Source: Limnomonas spitsbergensis (Eukaryota; Chlorophyta; Chlorophyceae; Chlamydomonadales). Taken from it: 64,000 nt of DNA. The notes beneath the pieces were generated by a model. That model saw nothing but the letters and a program-made list of their open reading frames with translations. It searched no databases and was not told the DNA's origin. The stretch covers positions 3,446,501-3,510,500 of the forward strand of contig JAYJMM010000038.1 of NCBI GenBank assembly GCA_037349105.1, read 5' to 3'. This document shows, piece after piece, positions 10,771 to 25,589 of the stretch (positions within the stretch are counted from its first letter, which is position 1; every line of letters begins with the position of its first letter). Both the position numbers and the translations under genes were made by a program.

Positions 10771-12980
10771 CTAGCAGCAGCCTTCCTCAGCGGGACAAAC
10801 GTCACTATTGCTGTCTGAGGCTGAGGATGGCTCTAGATCTCCAGAGTTCGTCTCCCTCGAGTGTCCACCCCCATCCACATCGGCCCTGCCACCCTGATTC
10901 GCACTGGGCCTGTCACCCTGATCCGTGCCAGGCCTGCCGCCCCGCTCCATACCGGGCCTGCTAGTCGGATCTGCATCGGGCCTGCAAGCTAGTGGTCTGC
11001 CACCTCCATTTGCATCGAGCCTGACATCTCGCTCCATACCAGGCCTGCCACCCTGCTCTGCATCGGGCTTGTTGCTTCGCGCCACATCAGGCCTGCCACC
11101 TTGCCTCGCATCGGGCCAGCCTCCCCGCTCCGCATCGGGCCTGCCTCCTCGCTCTGCATCGGGCCTGCTTCCTTGCCTCGCATCGGGCCAGCCTCCTCGT
11201 TCTGCATCGGGCCTGCCACCTTGCCTCGCATCAGGCCTGCCTCCCCGCTCCGCATCGGGCCTGCTTCCTCGCTCTGCATCGGGCCTGCCACCTTGCCTCG
11301 CATTGGGCCTGCCTCCCCGCTCTGCATCAGGCCTGCCTCCCCGCTCCGCGTCGGGCCTGCCTCCCCGCACCGCATCAGGCCTGCCTCCCCGCTCCGCATC
11401 GGGCCTGCCCCCTTGCTCTGCATCGGGCTTGCCACCTTGCCTCGCATCGGGTCTGCCTCCTCGCTCTGCATCAGGCCTGCCACCCCGCTCCGCATCAGGC
11501 CTGCCTCCTCGCTCTTCATCAGGCCTGCCTCCTCGCTCTGCATTGGGCCTGCCAGCTTGCCTCGCATTGGGCCTGCCTCCTTGCTCTGCATCAGGCCTGT
11601 CACCCCGCTCCGCATTGGGTCTGCGACCTCGCTCCTCTTCCGGCCTTCCCCCATGATCTGCACTGGGCCTGCCACCTCGCTCTGCATAGGGCCTGCCTCC
11701 TCGCTCTGCGTTGGGCCTGCCACCCTGATCTGCATCAGGCCTGCCACCTCGCTCTGTGTTGGGCCTGTCGCCCTGACCTGCACCGGGCCTGCCACCCTGA
11801 TCAGCCCCGGGCCTGCCGTGCTGTTCTGGGTCAGGCTCGTCACTGCCGTCGCCCAAGACGGCTACAAGCATGTTCTCATCGTCCTTGAAGTAAAAGTAAC
11901 GGCCGGAACGGATGTTGAAGTACCGCGACAGGTTGCCGAACCGTGTCAGAAGCTCCTGTGGCAGAAGCATCAGCGGGAGCAGCAGCAAAATGTCGTGAGA
12001 GGGGCGAACAGTTGCTAGGAGGGCATCAGGGTGGACATGTTGGGCGCCTAAGCTGAATCGGAGGAAAGGGAACATGAATAATGCAGAACGTTCCAGTGGG
12101 TGGTTGCCGCCGTTCATGCGGGCTGCATGCCGCCTGATCAGCCACTAGTAAGATCCCCACGAACGCATTCCAGCTCTGATGCTTCAGCCACAGCTCCTCA
12201 GAGGATCAAGACAGCTCAGCCACAGGGCAGTTGGCACTTTCCCACAAAAACATCCCAGCTCTCATGTCATGATTACAGTTTCTTAGAGAATGTCCCCCCC
12301 AGTGGAGCAACGGAGATCCGCCACAAGGCAGGTCCCAAACAAACATCCCAGCTCTCCTGCTTCATCCACAGCCCTTCTCCCAGAAGAGAAAGGGAAATAA
12401 CTTATTTGGCACTTTCCCGCAATAGCATCCCATCTCCCATGCCTGTGCCACAGACCGATTCCCACAGAAAGCTGGCAGACTCACCCCCGGTACAGGGAAG
12501 CCCCTGCGACGAATATTCAACATAGTGCACCAGCGGTTGAACCCTTCGGCGTGCAGCCTAACCAGGTATCGGCCGAGTCGTTGGTCATAATCCTCGGCCA
12601 TTAATGCCAGGCGACTGTCAAGGTCCGGGTGACAGTGAGGTCGAATCGACCCCCTACCACCACCGCCGCCGCCTCCGCCCGCTCCTGCCACTGAGCCAGC
12701 TCCAGCCACCGCACCCGCTCCAGCCACCAAGCCTGGTCCAGCCACCGAGCCCGGTCCAGCCACTGAGCCTGCTCCAGCCACCGAGCCCGGTCCAGCCACT
12801 GAGCCCGGTCCAGCCACTGAGCCCGCTCCAACCACTGAGCCCGCTCCAGCCACCGAGCTCGCTCCAGCCACTGAGCCCGCTCCAGCCACTGAGCCCGGTC
12901 CAGCCACTGAGCCCGCTCCAGCCACTGAGCCTGCTCCGAGCACTGCACCTGCTCCATACACCACACCTGCTCCAGGCACT
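10771..12980 (-). CDS. Unknown protein with X-Y module and RPDAERGG tail
   Basis: Two exons join in phase 0. The upstream one (ending at 12485, donor GTGAGT) encodes SRLALMAEDYDQRLGRYL and GFPVPG. The downstream one (11955-10771, acceptor GCCACAG) begins ELLTRFGNLSRYF, NIRSGRYFYFKDDEN, then about 40 tandem copies of an eight-residue unit (GGRPDAER and variants), then a serine-rich end and a TAG stop. The same exon pair occurs in the next gene (15499-16225 and 13896 down), where YDQELGRRL and DLLNIFVRSRQYY, GNFYS are recognisable homologues, which supports this strand. I do not recognise the family; the helix-plus-strand look faintly recalls winged-helix folds such as LOTUS, but I would not rely on that. 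The 5' part runs into an Ala/Gly-rich repeat tract, and its true start is unknown. It may be the 3' half of the neighbouring gene. Confidence 0.55.
10870..11830 (-). repeat. 24-bp coding repeat (RPDAERGG)
   Basis: An imperfect 24-bp tandem repeat inside the last exon of the minus-strand gene. All three frames on both strands stay open, which creates long spurious open frames on the plus strand. The coding frame was chosen because it continues from the non-repetitive ELLTRFGNL segment. Confidence 0.85.
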
Positions 12981-13369
12981 GAATCCTGCTTCAGGCACTG
13001 CACCTGCTTCAGGCACTGCGCCTGCTCCAGCCACTGAGCCCGCTCCAGCCACCGCACCCGCTCCAGCCACCAAGCCTGGTCCAGCCACCGAGCCCGGTCC
13101 AGCCACTGAGCCTGCTCCAGCCACCGAGCCCGGTCCAGCCACTGAGCCCGGTCCAGCCACTGAGCCAGCTCCAACCACTGAGCCCGCTCCAGCCACTGAG
13201 CTTGCTCCAGCCACTGAGCCCGCTCCAGCCACTGAGCCCGCTCCAGCCACTGAGCCCGCTCCAGCCACTGAGCCCGGTCCAGCCACTGAGCCCGCTCCAG
13301 CCACTGAGCCTGCTCCGAGCACTGCACCTGCTCCATACACCGCACCTGCTCCAGGCACTGAATCCTGCT

Positions 13370-17046
<3,677 letters not shown>

Positions 17047-17970
17047 CTGAGGGGGGGAGGGGGCGATAAGAGGGGCAAGACTGATGAGCCTGCAGGCAGG
17101 GGGTCAGAAAAGTCCACACTGGGGTCCCCCTTGATCAATTGCCCATGCGCATGCGCCGAGGGCGGACATGTCCGTATGTGTTCATGCGAGTTCTTTCATG
17201 TAGAGTCTATAAACCTGCTTCTTGTTGTCGATACCGGCACGTTAGAACTTGCCATCAACGGCGACTGCGTCTGAAGAGCCAAGACAGCTGTTCCTGCTTA
17301 ACAAATATCAAGCTGCATCGGCGTTATCTTTTATTTTCTTAACAGCAAGTGCGAGTCGCGTAAGCGGTAGGCCAAGACGCGTGCGAACGGAGAAACGACG
17401 TGATGGCAAATTAAAAAAATTCGGAGCTAGAGAAGGGGAGATCTGACCACCGGATCTGACTAAAATTGCGGATCCGATCTTGAAGTACTGCACGTCCAAT
17501 CGTCCCGATATGTATGAGAGGGGTCGTCGCCTTTGTGACAGATCATCTAGGCCTGCTCATCTCACCGCACAAACCGCATCAGGCGATGGATCTTGCCTAA
17601 TCTTGCATAGATGACGCTCCGGGTGGCCGGTGACGGGTATCGGGTAGGCAACTATTAGCTGCCCCGATGCCGGTTGAGATCGTGTGGCGGAATTCTGCAT
17701 TGACGATCCTTCATCCTGAAATTCAAGAGGGGAGGGCGAAAGGTAGAAAAGAAAAGAAAAGAGAACGCCGATGCGACATGGAATTGGGGAAGTACGGCAG
17801 AGATGCCATATACCACAGCACTACGAATCGATCAGCAGCATGCAACGATTAGTGATAGAGAATAGCACAATCAAAAGCCACGCTCAACCCTGATAGCCAC
17901 GAGCCCAAACTCCTCAACCATACAATCCTACCGTAGTATCACTTTCAGGCACCCCGTGGTTTGGCTCTGG
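17047..17970. other. Spacer between divergent genes
   Basis: This separates the minus-strand X-Y gene from the plus-strand hydrolase, so both promoters probably lie here, though the minus gene may have further 5' exons. The segment 17745-17812 matches 23158-23210 (GAACGCCGATGCG, TGGGGAAGTAC-like), a piece of a dispersed element. No TATA box is convincing. Confidence 0.4.
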
Positions 17971-20651
17971 ATGCTGTGCTATCGAGTGCGGCACCGCTGC
18001 CTGATTTCCATTAAAGCCCTCAATACATACGGGGCATCGCGTCACCCCCTATTAAATCTGAGGGCAAAGCCGGGCATGTGCCCGCAACAGATCGCCCGGC
18101 GACCCCAATCGCCACTCTGTGCTAGCATCGCCCCTACCAGCGGCCTCCCTGTCCCCCCGGACTCGCCTGCAACCAGCACGGGTATGGTCCCCAGTATCGA
18201 TTTGGACTGGAAGCCTACGCCCAGCCTCAGCCAGGACCTGCTCTGCATGGCAGCGGCCGCAGCAGCATGCGTGGCCCTCTACGTCGCATCGCCGCCCCCA
18301 TCACTCAGCCTCATGTACGCCCTCGGGATCGGCGCCCTGTTCGCCTGCCTGCTCTTGGTCTTGCGGGCAGTTTTGGCTGAGCGCATGTACTCTGAGCGGC
18401 TGATGCCTGAGCAGAGCTTAGGTGATAAGATATCACGATTTGTAGCTCTGCAGGGCGTGACAGTGCACTACCGCGGGAGCTCTCCGACGCCTGCTCAAGG
18501 TCTGCATGGCTGGGAGGGACCAGGAAGCAGAGACAGTGCAAGCGGGAGGGGGGACACGGAGGGTGCCGGCAGCCCCGCCCCCTCACCAGTACCATCACAG
18601 CAGCAGGAGCTAGCGCCGTTTGCCATCCATTGCTTCCATGGCTTCGGCGCAAACTCCTTCAGCTTTGACGAGGTACTGAGCCCGCTGTCAAGCCGGATCC
18701 CACAGGGAAGTCTCGTAACTGCCCACGACCTGCCCGGTTTTGGCCTCACGTCGCGGCCCGTCAGCATGGATGCTTACCAGCTGTCGTTCAACGGCCGCCT
18801 CGGAGCCCTGGTGCAAGACCATGCACTCGGGCTGGACGCCGCTGCTGTTGCCACGGCTGAGGGCCCGTCAGACGCCGCAGCGCCTACTTCTTGTGGCAGA
18901 GACTTGGATGGACAGCAGGACGGCGGGCGGGCTAGCTCGGTCCTTAGCGGTGCCAGCAGCGCACTGGCAGTGGCCCTGCCGCCGAGAGTGCGCCGCGTGT
19001 TGATGGGACACAGCCTGGGCGGGATATCTGCCACAATGCAGGCGCTGGAGCGGAATGATGTCGAGGCGCTGGTGCTCGTTGCGCCTGCCATCCTCGCCTG
19101 GGGCGGCGGCGGCGGCAAAGGGGCGGCGGGCGGCGTCCTGGAGGAGGCGCCTTTCCTGGGTGGCAGCAGGCTGGGCCAGCAGGGCGCGGGCATGAGCAAG
19201 AGGTTCCGTGTAGTCGCTGCTGTACCCACAGCTGCTGTCGCGAAAGGAGCGGGGGGGTCTGAAGCGGCTGCGGGCTCCAAGACGGACAGCACCGCCCGTC
19301 CAGAGCCGCCAGCCTCCTCGTCACGCCCCTCCAGCCCTGGTGCTGCCTCGCCATTGCTGCAGAACAGGTCGCCTGCAGTGCTGGTGCAGCTGCTGCAGCG
19401 CGTGACGGCAACGCTGCGGGCCGCCGTGATGCTGTCGTTGCTTCTGGCGCTGCGCTTGTTGCGTCCCTTGACCGTGGTGCTGCTGAGGAGTCTAGTGCGC
19501 AGCAGAGACTTCTGGGTGCGAGGCCTCCAGTCCGCCTTCTACGACAAGAAATGTGTGACGGACAGGGTCAGTGATTGCAACCGGTGATGCTGACGGTAGA
19601 GGCAAGGAGGGGGGGAGGGGTTTACGGCGTTGGGAGTTTGTTTTGCGGTTCACCCACCCCCTCACCAACCCCTCATTCCCACCCTGACCCTCTCCTCGGC
19701 TGTACGAGGTACACCTGTCGTGGCCAAGCCTTTTTGAGCAGGTGGTTTGCTCCTAACCGCACCCATCGCTCCAACAGGTGGTCGACATGTACCGTATCCC
19801 TCAGCTGGTGCGCGGCTGGGAGATGGGCATGTGCCGGTTCCTGGAGTCCAGGCTGGCGCACGTGTCCTGCTCTGACCTGTGGCAGCCCTGGATGAGCAGC
19901 CCTGGGGCAGGTGAGCAGCAGCCATGGCTATGACCCTATGTCGCTTTGAAGAGGCCAGGTTCAGGGGGTTGCCAACGGCCTTCCATATGCCATCCGTGCA
20001 TGTTGTCGTTGTGTAGAGGCCTAATAAATGACGATTTGATCTGCCTCCCCTCATAACTAACATTGTTTGTTTGGGGTAGAGGGATATATGAAGATACTAG
20101 TCCATGATTGTCGACGCCAGTTTCCAGTCAGAAATTGAGAGTTTGGTCGAAAGTTCATTAAGTCGATACATGTGGGAAGGAGAATTAAATCTGCGGTAAG
20201 GGTTAAGGGTATTGCTGACTCTCCAACATCGCCTCTCTGCGCTTCCCTTGCATGTGCAGAAGCCCCGGTGGATGCCACCCTCACCGCTCAGCTGGTCGCA
20301 GCCATCCGCAGCCGCCATCAAGTCTCCGCCGACCCAGCAGCGGACCGCAGGAGCAGCGGCTCAGTGCCCCCCTCCCCCACCGGGCTCTTCCCCGCGGACA
20401 GGGACGCCTCCGCTTTTGGGTCCCCATCTCCCGCGGCAAGCCGGGCGCTCCCGCTGCGTGTGCTCGTTGTTCACGGGCGGCAGGATGCACTGGTGCCCTG
20501 CTCCAACAGCGAGCGGCTGGCGAGGGCCATGCCGCCCGGCTGCGGGTGCGAGCTGTTGGTCATGGAGGGCTGCGGGCACATGCCGCATGAGGAGAGGCCT
20601 GAGGAATTTGCGGAGGTGGTGGCACAGTTCCTGGCTGGTGGGGCGGTTTAA
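17971..20651 (+). CDS. Alpha/beta hydrolase fold protein, membrane-anchored
   Basis: Three exons: 17971-19566, 19778-19910 and 20260-20651, joined in phases 0 and 1, giving about 706 residues. The N-terminus carries hydrophobic stretches (LLCMAAAAAACVALYVA and YALGIGALFACLLLVLRAVL), suggesting one or two membrane helices or an organelle-targeting region. Hydrolase landmarks in order: oxyanion region CFHGFGANSFSF, DLPGFGLTSRP, nucleophile elbow MGHSLGG, YDKKCVTDRVVDMYRIPQL (typical of plant and algal members), acid VVHGRQDALVP, and catalytic His in EGCGHMPHEERPEEF. Ser, Asp and His are all present, so the enzyme is probably active; the substrate cannot be told. Low-complexity Ala/Ser/Gly insertions enlarge it. 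The start was taken as the first in-frame ATG; those at 18076 and 18184 are alternatives. Its introns lack the junction repeats seen in the other genes. Stop is TAA. Confidence 0.85.
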
Positions 20652-21635
20652 AAGGGCCAGGGCCCAGATGTGTTTGATACGTTTGACTGTTATCACGGGA
20701 CCTGTAATGGTATTTGAGGGTGCGCCCTGCTGGCGCCTAGTGCACTGAAAAAGTGCCGGATGACGTTTTCCCACTGGTCCCTGCTTTAAAGGCTCGTTGA
20801 GGAGAAGCGTGATATCAAATCCTGACCCACAGACGAACGTTCCTCTAGGCTTTCCAATCCAATTTATTTTCAAAGTTATGGCTGGAGTGCGGGAATGTGA
20901 CGTCCAGGCAATCAGTTACGCGGAGGTTCTTTTGGACATCTGATTACATTTGAATATTTAGATACCGGTGTATATTGTGCTCCTGGAGGCCAGACATGTG
21001 CATCTCTCACATCTGAAGAAAGCTTACACAAAACGGGGATAGTCTTGTTAGTGCGCATGTAAAAGGAGAGTACAACCAGGGGTACCGTATGTCCACAATA
21101 CTGTAGACGTCCTTTGCCTTCTCATCGTTTTATGTTAATTGGCTAGCGCGGAATAACACGCGGTTTTTCTATTAATCAATTCAGGGTCCCGCGGCTAAAC
21201 TTAATTACTAAAATCTCATAATTTCGACTGTGAGTACCGATACCATACATAGTCCCCTCACTTTCCCGCGACGGTACCAGTATTCTTCTGGTCATGCTCT
21301 GTGCGTTCCAACCTTCCCCTGCAGCTGTTATGCCTACTCTCGCTAGTTTCCGTTACAGAGGCTTCGCGGATTAACATTTAGCTTTTCATGGCCCATACGA
21401 CTCAATAAAAACTATTTTTCGGCTCGCGGTGAACAAGAAACTATTAATTGCCCCATGCGAAGGCAAAGAACGTGTACGGTATGATTCTTCATGCAGCATA
21501 TAGCTTATTCCCACTTCCCTGCACTGTTCTTCTTTCTTCAAGTCCTTTGCCCAGCTCTGACCTTCCCTTGCTCTCGAAAAAGCGGATGAGGAGCCCCCGC
21601 TACCCAGGGACCCTACTTCATTTCAGCACGGCCCG
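20652..21635. other. Spacer, no gene recognised
   Basis: AT-richer sequence without a supported exon, following the hydrolase stop codon. No repeat homology within the window was noticed. Confidence 0.45.
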
Positions 21636-22406
21636 AGGTCAATGACACTACACCTTTGGGCCCTACTAAAAAAGGCTCGACCGCGTGGGCGCCCAACTGT
21701 CCAGTTGGAAGAAAGGAAGGGGGAAGAGGGAAAGAAGGAGAAGGACACAAAGGAGAGAGAAATACCCCCCCAAAGGAAGTCTCAGCCCGAACTATTCTTG
21801 CCCCCGTCAAGCCTATTCCCCAAGAAAGTAAAAAAAAAAAACTCAATCAACAAAGTGTACGAATTTCTCAACAAAAGTTAGAGCCTCCCACCCACCTGCC
21901 CCAGGACAACTCTGGAAAGTCTGTGGCGCCCTCCGGGGGGCCTGCCCAACCTCTCTCCTTTGCCTCTCCTTCACGCTAGGGCACTGGAAGCAGACATGCA
22001 ACGCATCTTCCACATGCTCGCCATCTCCCCTTGCCCAACACCGTTGGCAGCACCGTCCGTCACGCTGCTAATCGCTGCGCCGTCCTCGAGTGTCAGCCGT
22101 GCTGATGGCGCCGTGCCGCAGCCTTAAGTTCACGCACGCAAGCGCACTTCCTTTGACTGGTGTGGCCCCTGGCCTTCGCCAGCACGGCGCCCCCGCCGTA
22201 GACTGAAACCAGGTGCGGTAGGCGGCCGCAGACCTGTGTTCAGTGGCAAGATCTCTGGGGTCCCCTTTGCCAGCTGCACTCAGCTGCGCCCGCTCGTATG
22301 CTGCATCAACTAGCGCTAACACCTCTGGGACAGGTAGCGCATGGCCCCGAGGTGTCACGTGATTAGCCCAGTGACCCCTGCCACTGCTGCGTGGTTTGGA
22401 GTGCAA
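21636..22406 (-). mobile_element. Truncated LINE-like retroelement, longest copy
   Basis: The minus strand encodes, from 22406 down, AAYRTWFQSTAGAP, LRLRHGAISTADTRGR, then after an in-frame TAG a zinc-binding cluster (GRCCQRCWARGDGEHVED, LHVCFQC). This order (LR-x-GR region, then CxxC...H...C) is that of the C-terminus of LINE reverse transcriptase ORFs. The 3' tail runs to 21636 and contains GGCTCGACCGCGTGGGCGCC on the plus strand. It is homologous to 640-1110 over roughly 450 bp. It is 5' truncated with at least one stop, so inactive. Confidence 0.6.
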
Positions 22407-22429
22407 CTATTAATCCCTCTCTCTGGAAC

Positions 22430-22800
22430 GGTTCTAATAACAGTAATGCAAAATTGTACCTTCTTAACGGCACATACTCCATGATGACATGTCAGAGAAT
22501 AACAACCCACTATGCGCCAAACCTATACGGTACGCATGGGGCAGCTGATGTTGTCCACAAGTTCCTCGCCCAGCCCCATGCCACCGCCCCATGCAATCCT
22601 TTGCCCATGCACCCCCCTTGCCATCGCCCATGCAATTGTCCTTATACTGGTCCACCGATATCGTCCATGAAAACCTCGCCCCCATCCCATGCATTTGCCA
22701 TGTGATTGGTACTGCCAGGTTTAAATCGGGTTATCCGTTTCATACACGACTAATGAACCCAATCCCTGTTAACGAACATTTCATCAAACTACTACCGGTA
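22430..22800 (-). repeat. Dispersed repeat, inverted copy of 7490-7890
   Basis: The reverse complement aligns with 7490-7890 over most of its length (see that entry). It abuts the LINE remnant at 22406, so the two may have been carried together or nested. Confidence 0.65.
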
Positions 22801-23044
22801 GTTGAAGATATTGGTACGCAAAATCCTCAACTAAGCGGATTTGATGGGTGGCGTGCACCAGTGGCGTGTGCGCACAACGGATAACAATGACGCGTTCAAC
22901 AATTGAATTTGGCAGGCTCAATACCTTGACATGCATGACACCTCGAAATGCACGATGACTCGCACGCCTGCTCCCACGCCTCGATGTTGCCGTGCACCCT
23001 AAAGAGCGCTGGAACATGAGGGTTCCAATCCAAACCACCAGGAT

Positions 23045-23686
23045 TTAAAAATAACATCCAGGGATCGTAGCATTTCCTTGGGGCTCGTTTCTTTTGGTTG
23101 AAAGCAGCCCAGCGATTTTTTGCGATAGCGCATCGCGAATGTTTGAAAATAAAAGAAAAGTGAACGCCGATGCGGCGTGGAGTTTGGGGAGTACAGGCTG
23201 ACGAGACGCCCAAGCCCCGGTCTGTATACCCTTGGGAAGGGAGATGAGACTAGGGCGGGTCAGTAAGAACAAGGGGGACACTAAACGACAATAGGTGGGA
23301 CTGTTTTCAAGATAACGTCGAATACGTTGGATGGAATATGCAGACTGGACAGTGTGAAAGGAAAGTTGCTTTACTAGGAGAGTAGGGATATGGAGAGGTG
23401 GAATGCCAAGAACAGGAAAAATGTGCATGATGTCTTTGTAGAAAATACCAGAGCATCCGATGATGACTAAATGAACGAAGGGATGCAGGAAGAGGGGGTC
23501 AGCAGGAGGGGGTGATGTAGGAGGTGGAAGAGGTTGTGGAGGAGTGGTTGGAAGTGGTGTCAAGGTAAGTATAGAGAGGGTCCATGATGATGCAGCCGCA
23601 TGTTTGTCATGTGTACGGCAGTACCAATGGGTGGGTGGCTGAAATCGACTCGCAGCGCAAAGCCTACATTCACCATGCGACAGCAC
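23045..23686 (-). CDS. Orphan open frame, probably element remnant
   Basis: 213 codons open on the minus strand, proline-rich at the N-terminus, then a segment with non-random look (HPFVHLVIIGCSGIFYKDI, LGIPPLHIPTLLVKQLSFH, SIQRIRRYLENSP). No known domain was recognised. The part encoding LPKLHAASAFTFLLF matches a degenerate copy at 17745-17812, so the sequence is dispersed and more likely a decayed transposable element frame than a host gene. No splice sites or start context support it. Confidence 0.25.
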   Translation of the reverse strand: MLSHGECRLCAASRFQPPTHWYCRTHDKHAAASSWTLSILTLTPLPTTPPQPLPPPTSPPPADPLFLHPFVHLVIIGCSGIFYKDIMHIFPVLGIPPLHIPTLLVKQLSFHTVQSAYSIQRIRRYLENSPTYCRLVSPLFLLTRPSLISLPKGIQTGAWASRQPVLPKLHAASAFTFLLFSNIRDALSQKIAGLLSTKRNEPQGNATIPGCYF

Positions 23687-23879
23687 AGCGTCTTCACCCG
23701 ACGTTGAGTAATTTTGGAATGCATTGTCGATACGCTAATCATGTCACACTTGCAGCGGAAGACTACATAGCAAGCCAGGTCGGTGCCTGACAAAGTGACA
23801 ATTCGCCACTCGTCAGTCTTCAGACCAGTTGCACATATTTTTATTACTTTTTGTATACACACTTTTGCAGCGTCACCTG

Positions 23880-24730
23880 AAGGTGACCCCTAAAATGTGC
23901 TCTCGACGGGCTGACTAATACTCCCAGTACCCCATCCCAGTGTCACTGAGATTACACTGCTTGGACACTTTTTCCATCTCTAAAATATGCGCGTCCCCCC
24001 GACAGGAATTTCGGTACGAACATCAAATGTGGATTTGTGAACTGGCGGTAGTGGTCGAACAGCCGTTCAGCTGAGTAGCTCAAGACACTGTCCGGCCTTT
24101 TCTTTCTTTACCTGACACGTCTGCCTGTTGAAGAATAGTCTTTACGAACCACAGCGACTCGAGGTTTCATTGCACCGCGGCTCATCTGCTTCACATCTCG
24201 ACCGGTCGCGGCAGAACCGGAGCGAACTCGCAATAGCAGCTGTTCTTATTTCGTGAATTTCACGCTGTAACGCATTGAAATTCTGCAGGTCAGTCATCAG
24301 AGCCGTACTAGACAAGCTCCAGGCAGCTTGGCAGTAACAGATGGTTGTAGCTCCATGTAGATCATAGTGCCTTTTCATTTCTGATGTGGTTGACGCCTAC
24401 GAGGCTTGCAAACCACAAGCTCGTTTCTTTTCCCTGATCCTTATGCTAGCAATGCCTACTTCCATGCCCAACTTTTCGTTAACCAGCCAGTGGGCACTAA
24501 AATCCTGCACGCCTGACACATCAACATGGGGGACCCGCATAGTAGCACATTCCGGTTTAATCTGTGATGTGTCATTCTACTTTGGTTGAATAATCCGGCT
24601 CAGCCTGTGCTGTATCGTGCTGTCTCGTGCTACCTAGGAGACCAGCACTGCATCTTGTCCTGCCCTGAAGAATCTACCCTCGCCGCTCGCTCCCTGCACT
24701 GTGCTGACTGAAGTGCGCACTGAACTACCT
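23880..24730. other. Spacer, nothing recognised
   Basis: Short open frames only, with no domain, repeat or RNA structure that I could support. Confidence 0.4.
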
Positions 24731-24734
24731 TTGG

Positions 24735-24860
24735 GCGGCTGATGGGTGGCTACCGCTGGGGCATTTTGGACCAAACCCTGACCAGCCACCAGCCAGTAGT
24801 CTAAGCAGCAGCAGGTCTTGAATCACCAAGCCCACACGAACGCATGCCTTAATGCAGCTG
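24735..24860 (+). repeat. Dispersed repeat family X copy
   Basis: Shares GGTGGCTACCGCTGGG, GGACCAAACCCTGACCAGCC and a TGCAGCTGACCTGTAGCT tail with the copies at 2830-2990 and 30595-30670. Confidence 0.5.
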
Positions 24861-24974
24861 ACCTGTAGCTTAAGTGCCTTAAAATGGAGAAAGACCCGCC
24901 CATGCACGTCCTACTCTCACTTGCTGTCACTTAACTTGCAGGCCTGCCTTAATTGAACCTCCGGAACATCCCTC

Positions 24975-25205
24975 AGGGTTCCGGCTGGGTGATAGCCTCA
25001 GCTTGAGTGCCCTCCACAACAGCAGCAGCAGCCTGCAACCAGATCTCGACTGGGGGACAGCCTCAGCTTAGAAGTGCCCACCGCAGCAGCAGCCTACAAC
25101 CAAATCTTGACTGGGACACAGTCTCAGCTATGGAGAGCCCATAGCAGCAGCAGCCGGTGTCCAGGTCTCGACGGGTGACAGCTTCAGCTGATTACTGCCC
25201 ACAGC
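24975..25205 (+). repeat. About 65-bp tandem repeat upstream of the NXPE gene
   Basis: Four degenerate units with TCTCGACTGGG(G)GACAGCCTCAGCT, a GTGCCC block and (CAG)3-4. It lies 140-370 bp before the start codon of the NXPE-like gene, so it falls in the promoter or 5' UTR. Confidence 0.6.
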
Positions 25206-25343
25206 AGACAAAAAACCACCTCGGCCAACCTACCTTAGAGAGCAAGGCAGCTGCAGCACTCCATAACCACCAGCCAACTTTGAGGGAAAGCTATCTGCAG
25301 CGTACCACGGCCACCTGACGATTAAAGCACACACCACTACCGC

Positions 25344-25545
25344 ATGGCACCTGCATCTGGGATACGGACAGCCATGCAAATTGCCATGTGGGCCGCCATG
25401 CTACTGCTGGTGCTGATGCCGATGCCGCACTTTCCTGCCTTTGCCCATGCATCACACACCTTTGATGACCAGCCTACCGGTGGAACCAGCCTTGAGCTCC
25501 ACTGGCAAACCGTAGCAGCATCAGCAACAGCGGCAGCAGCTACAG

Positions 25546-25589
<44 letters not shown>

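Noticed and set aside
10925..12018. Plus-strand open frames over the RPDAERGG repeat
   Set aside because: Mirror frames of a 24-bp repeat; the minus frame continues into non-repetitive sequence with a supported acceptor.
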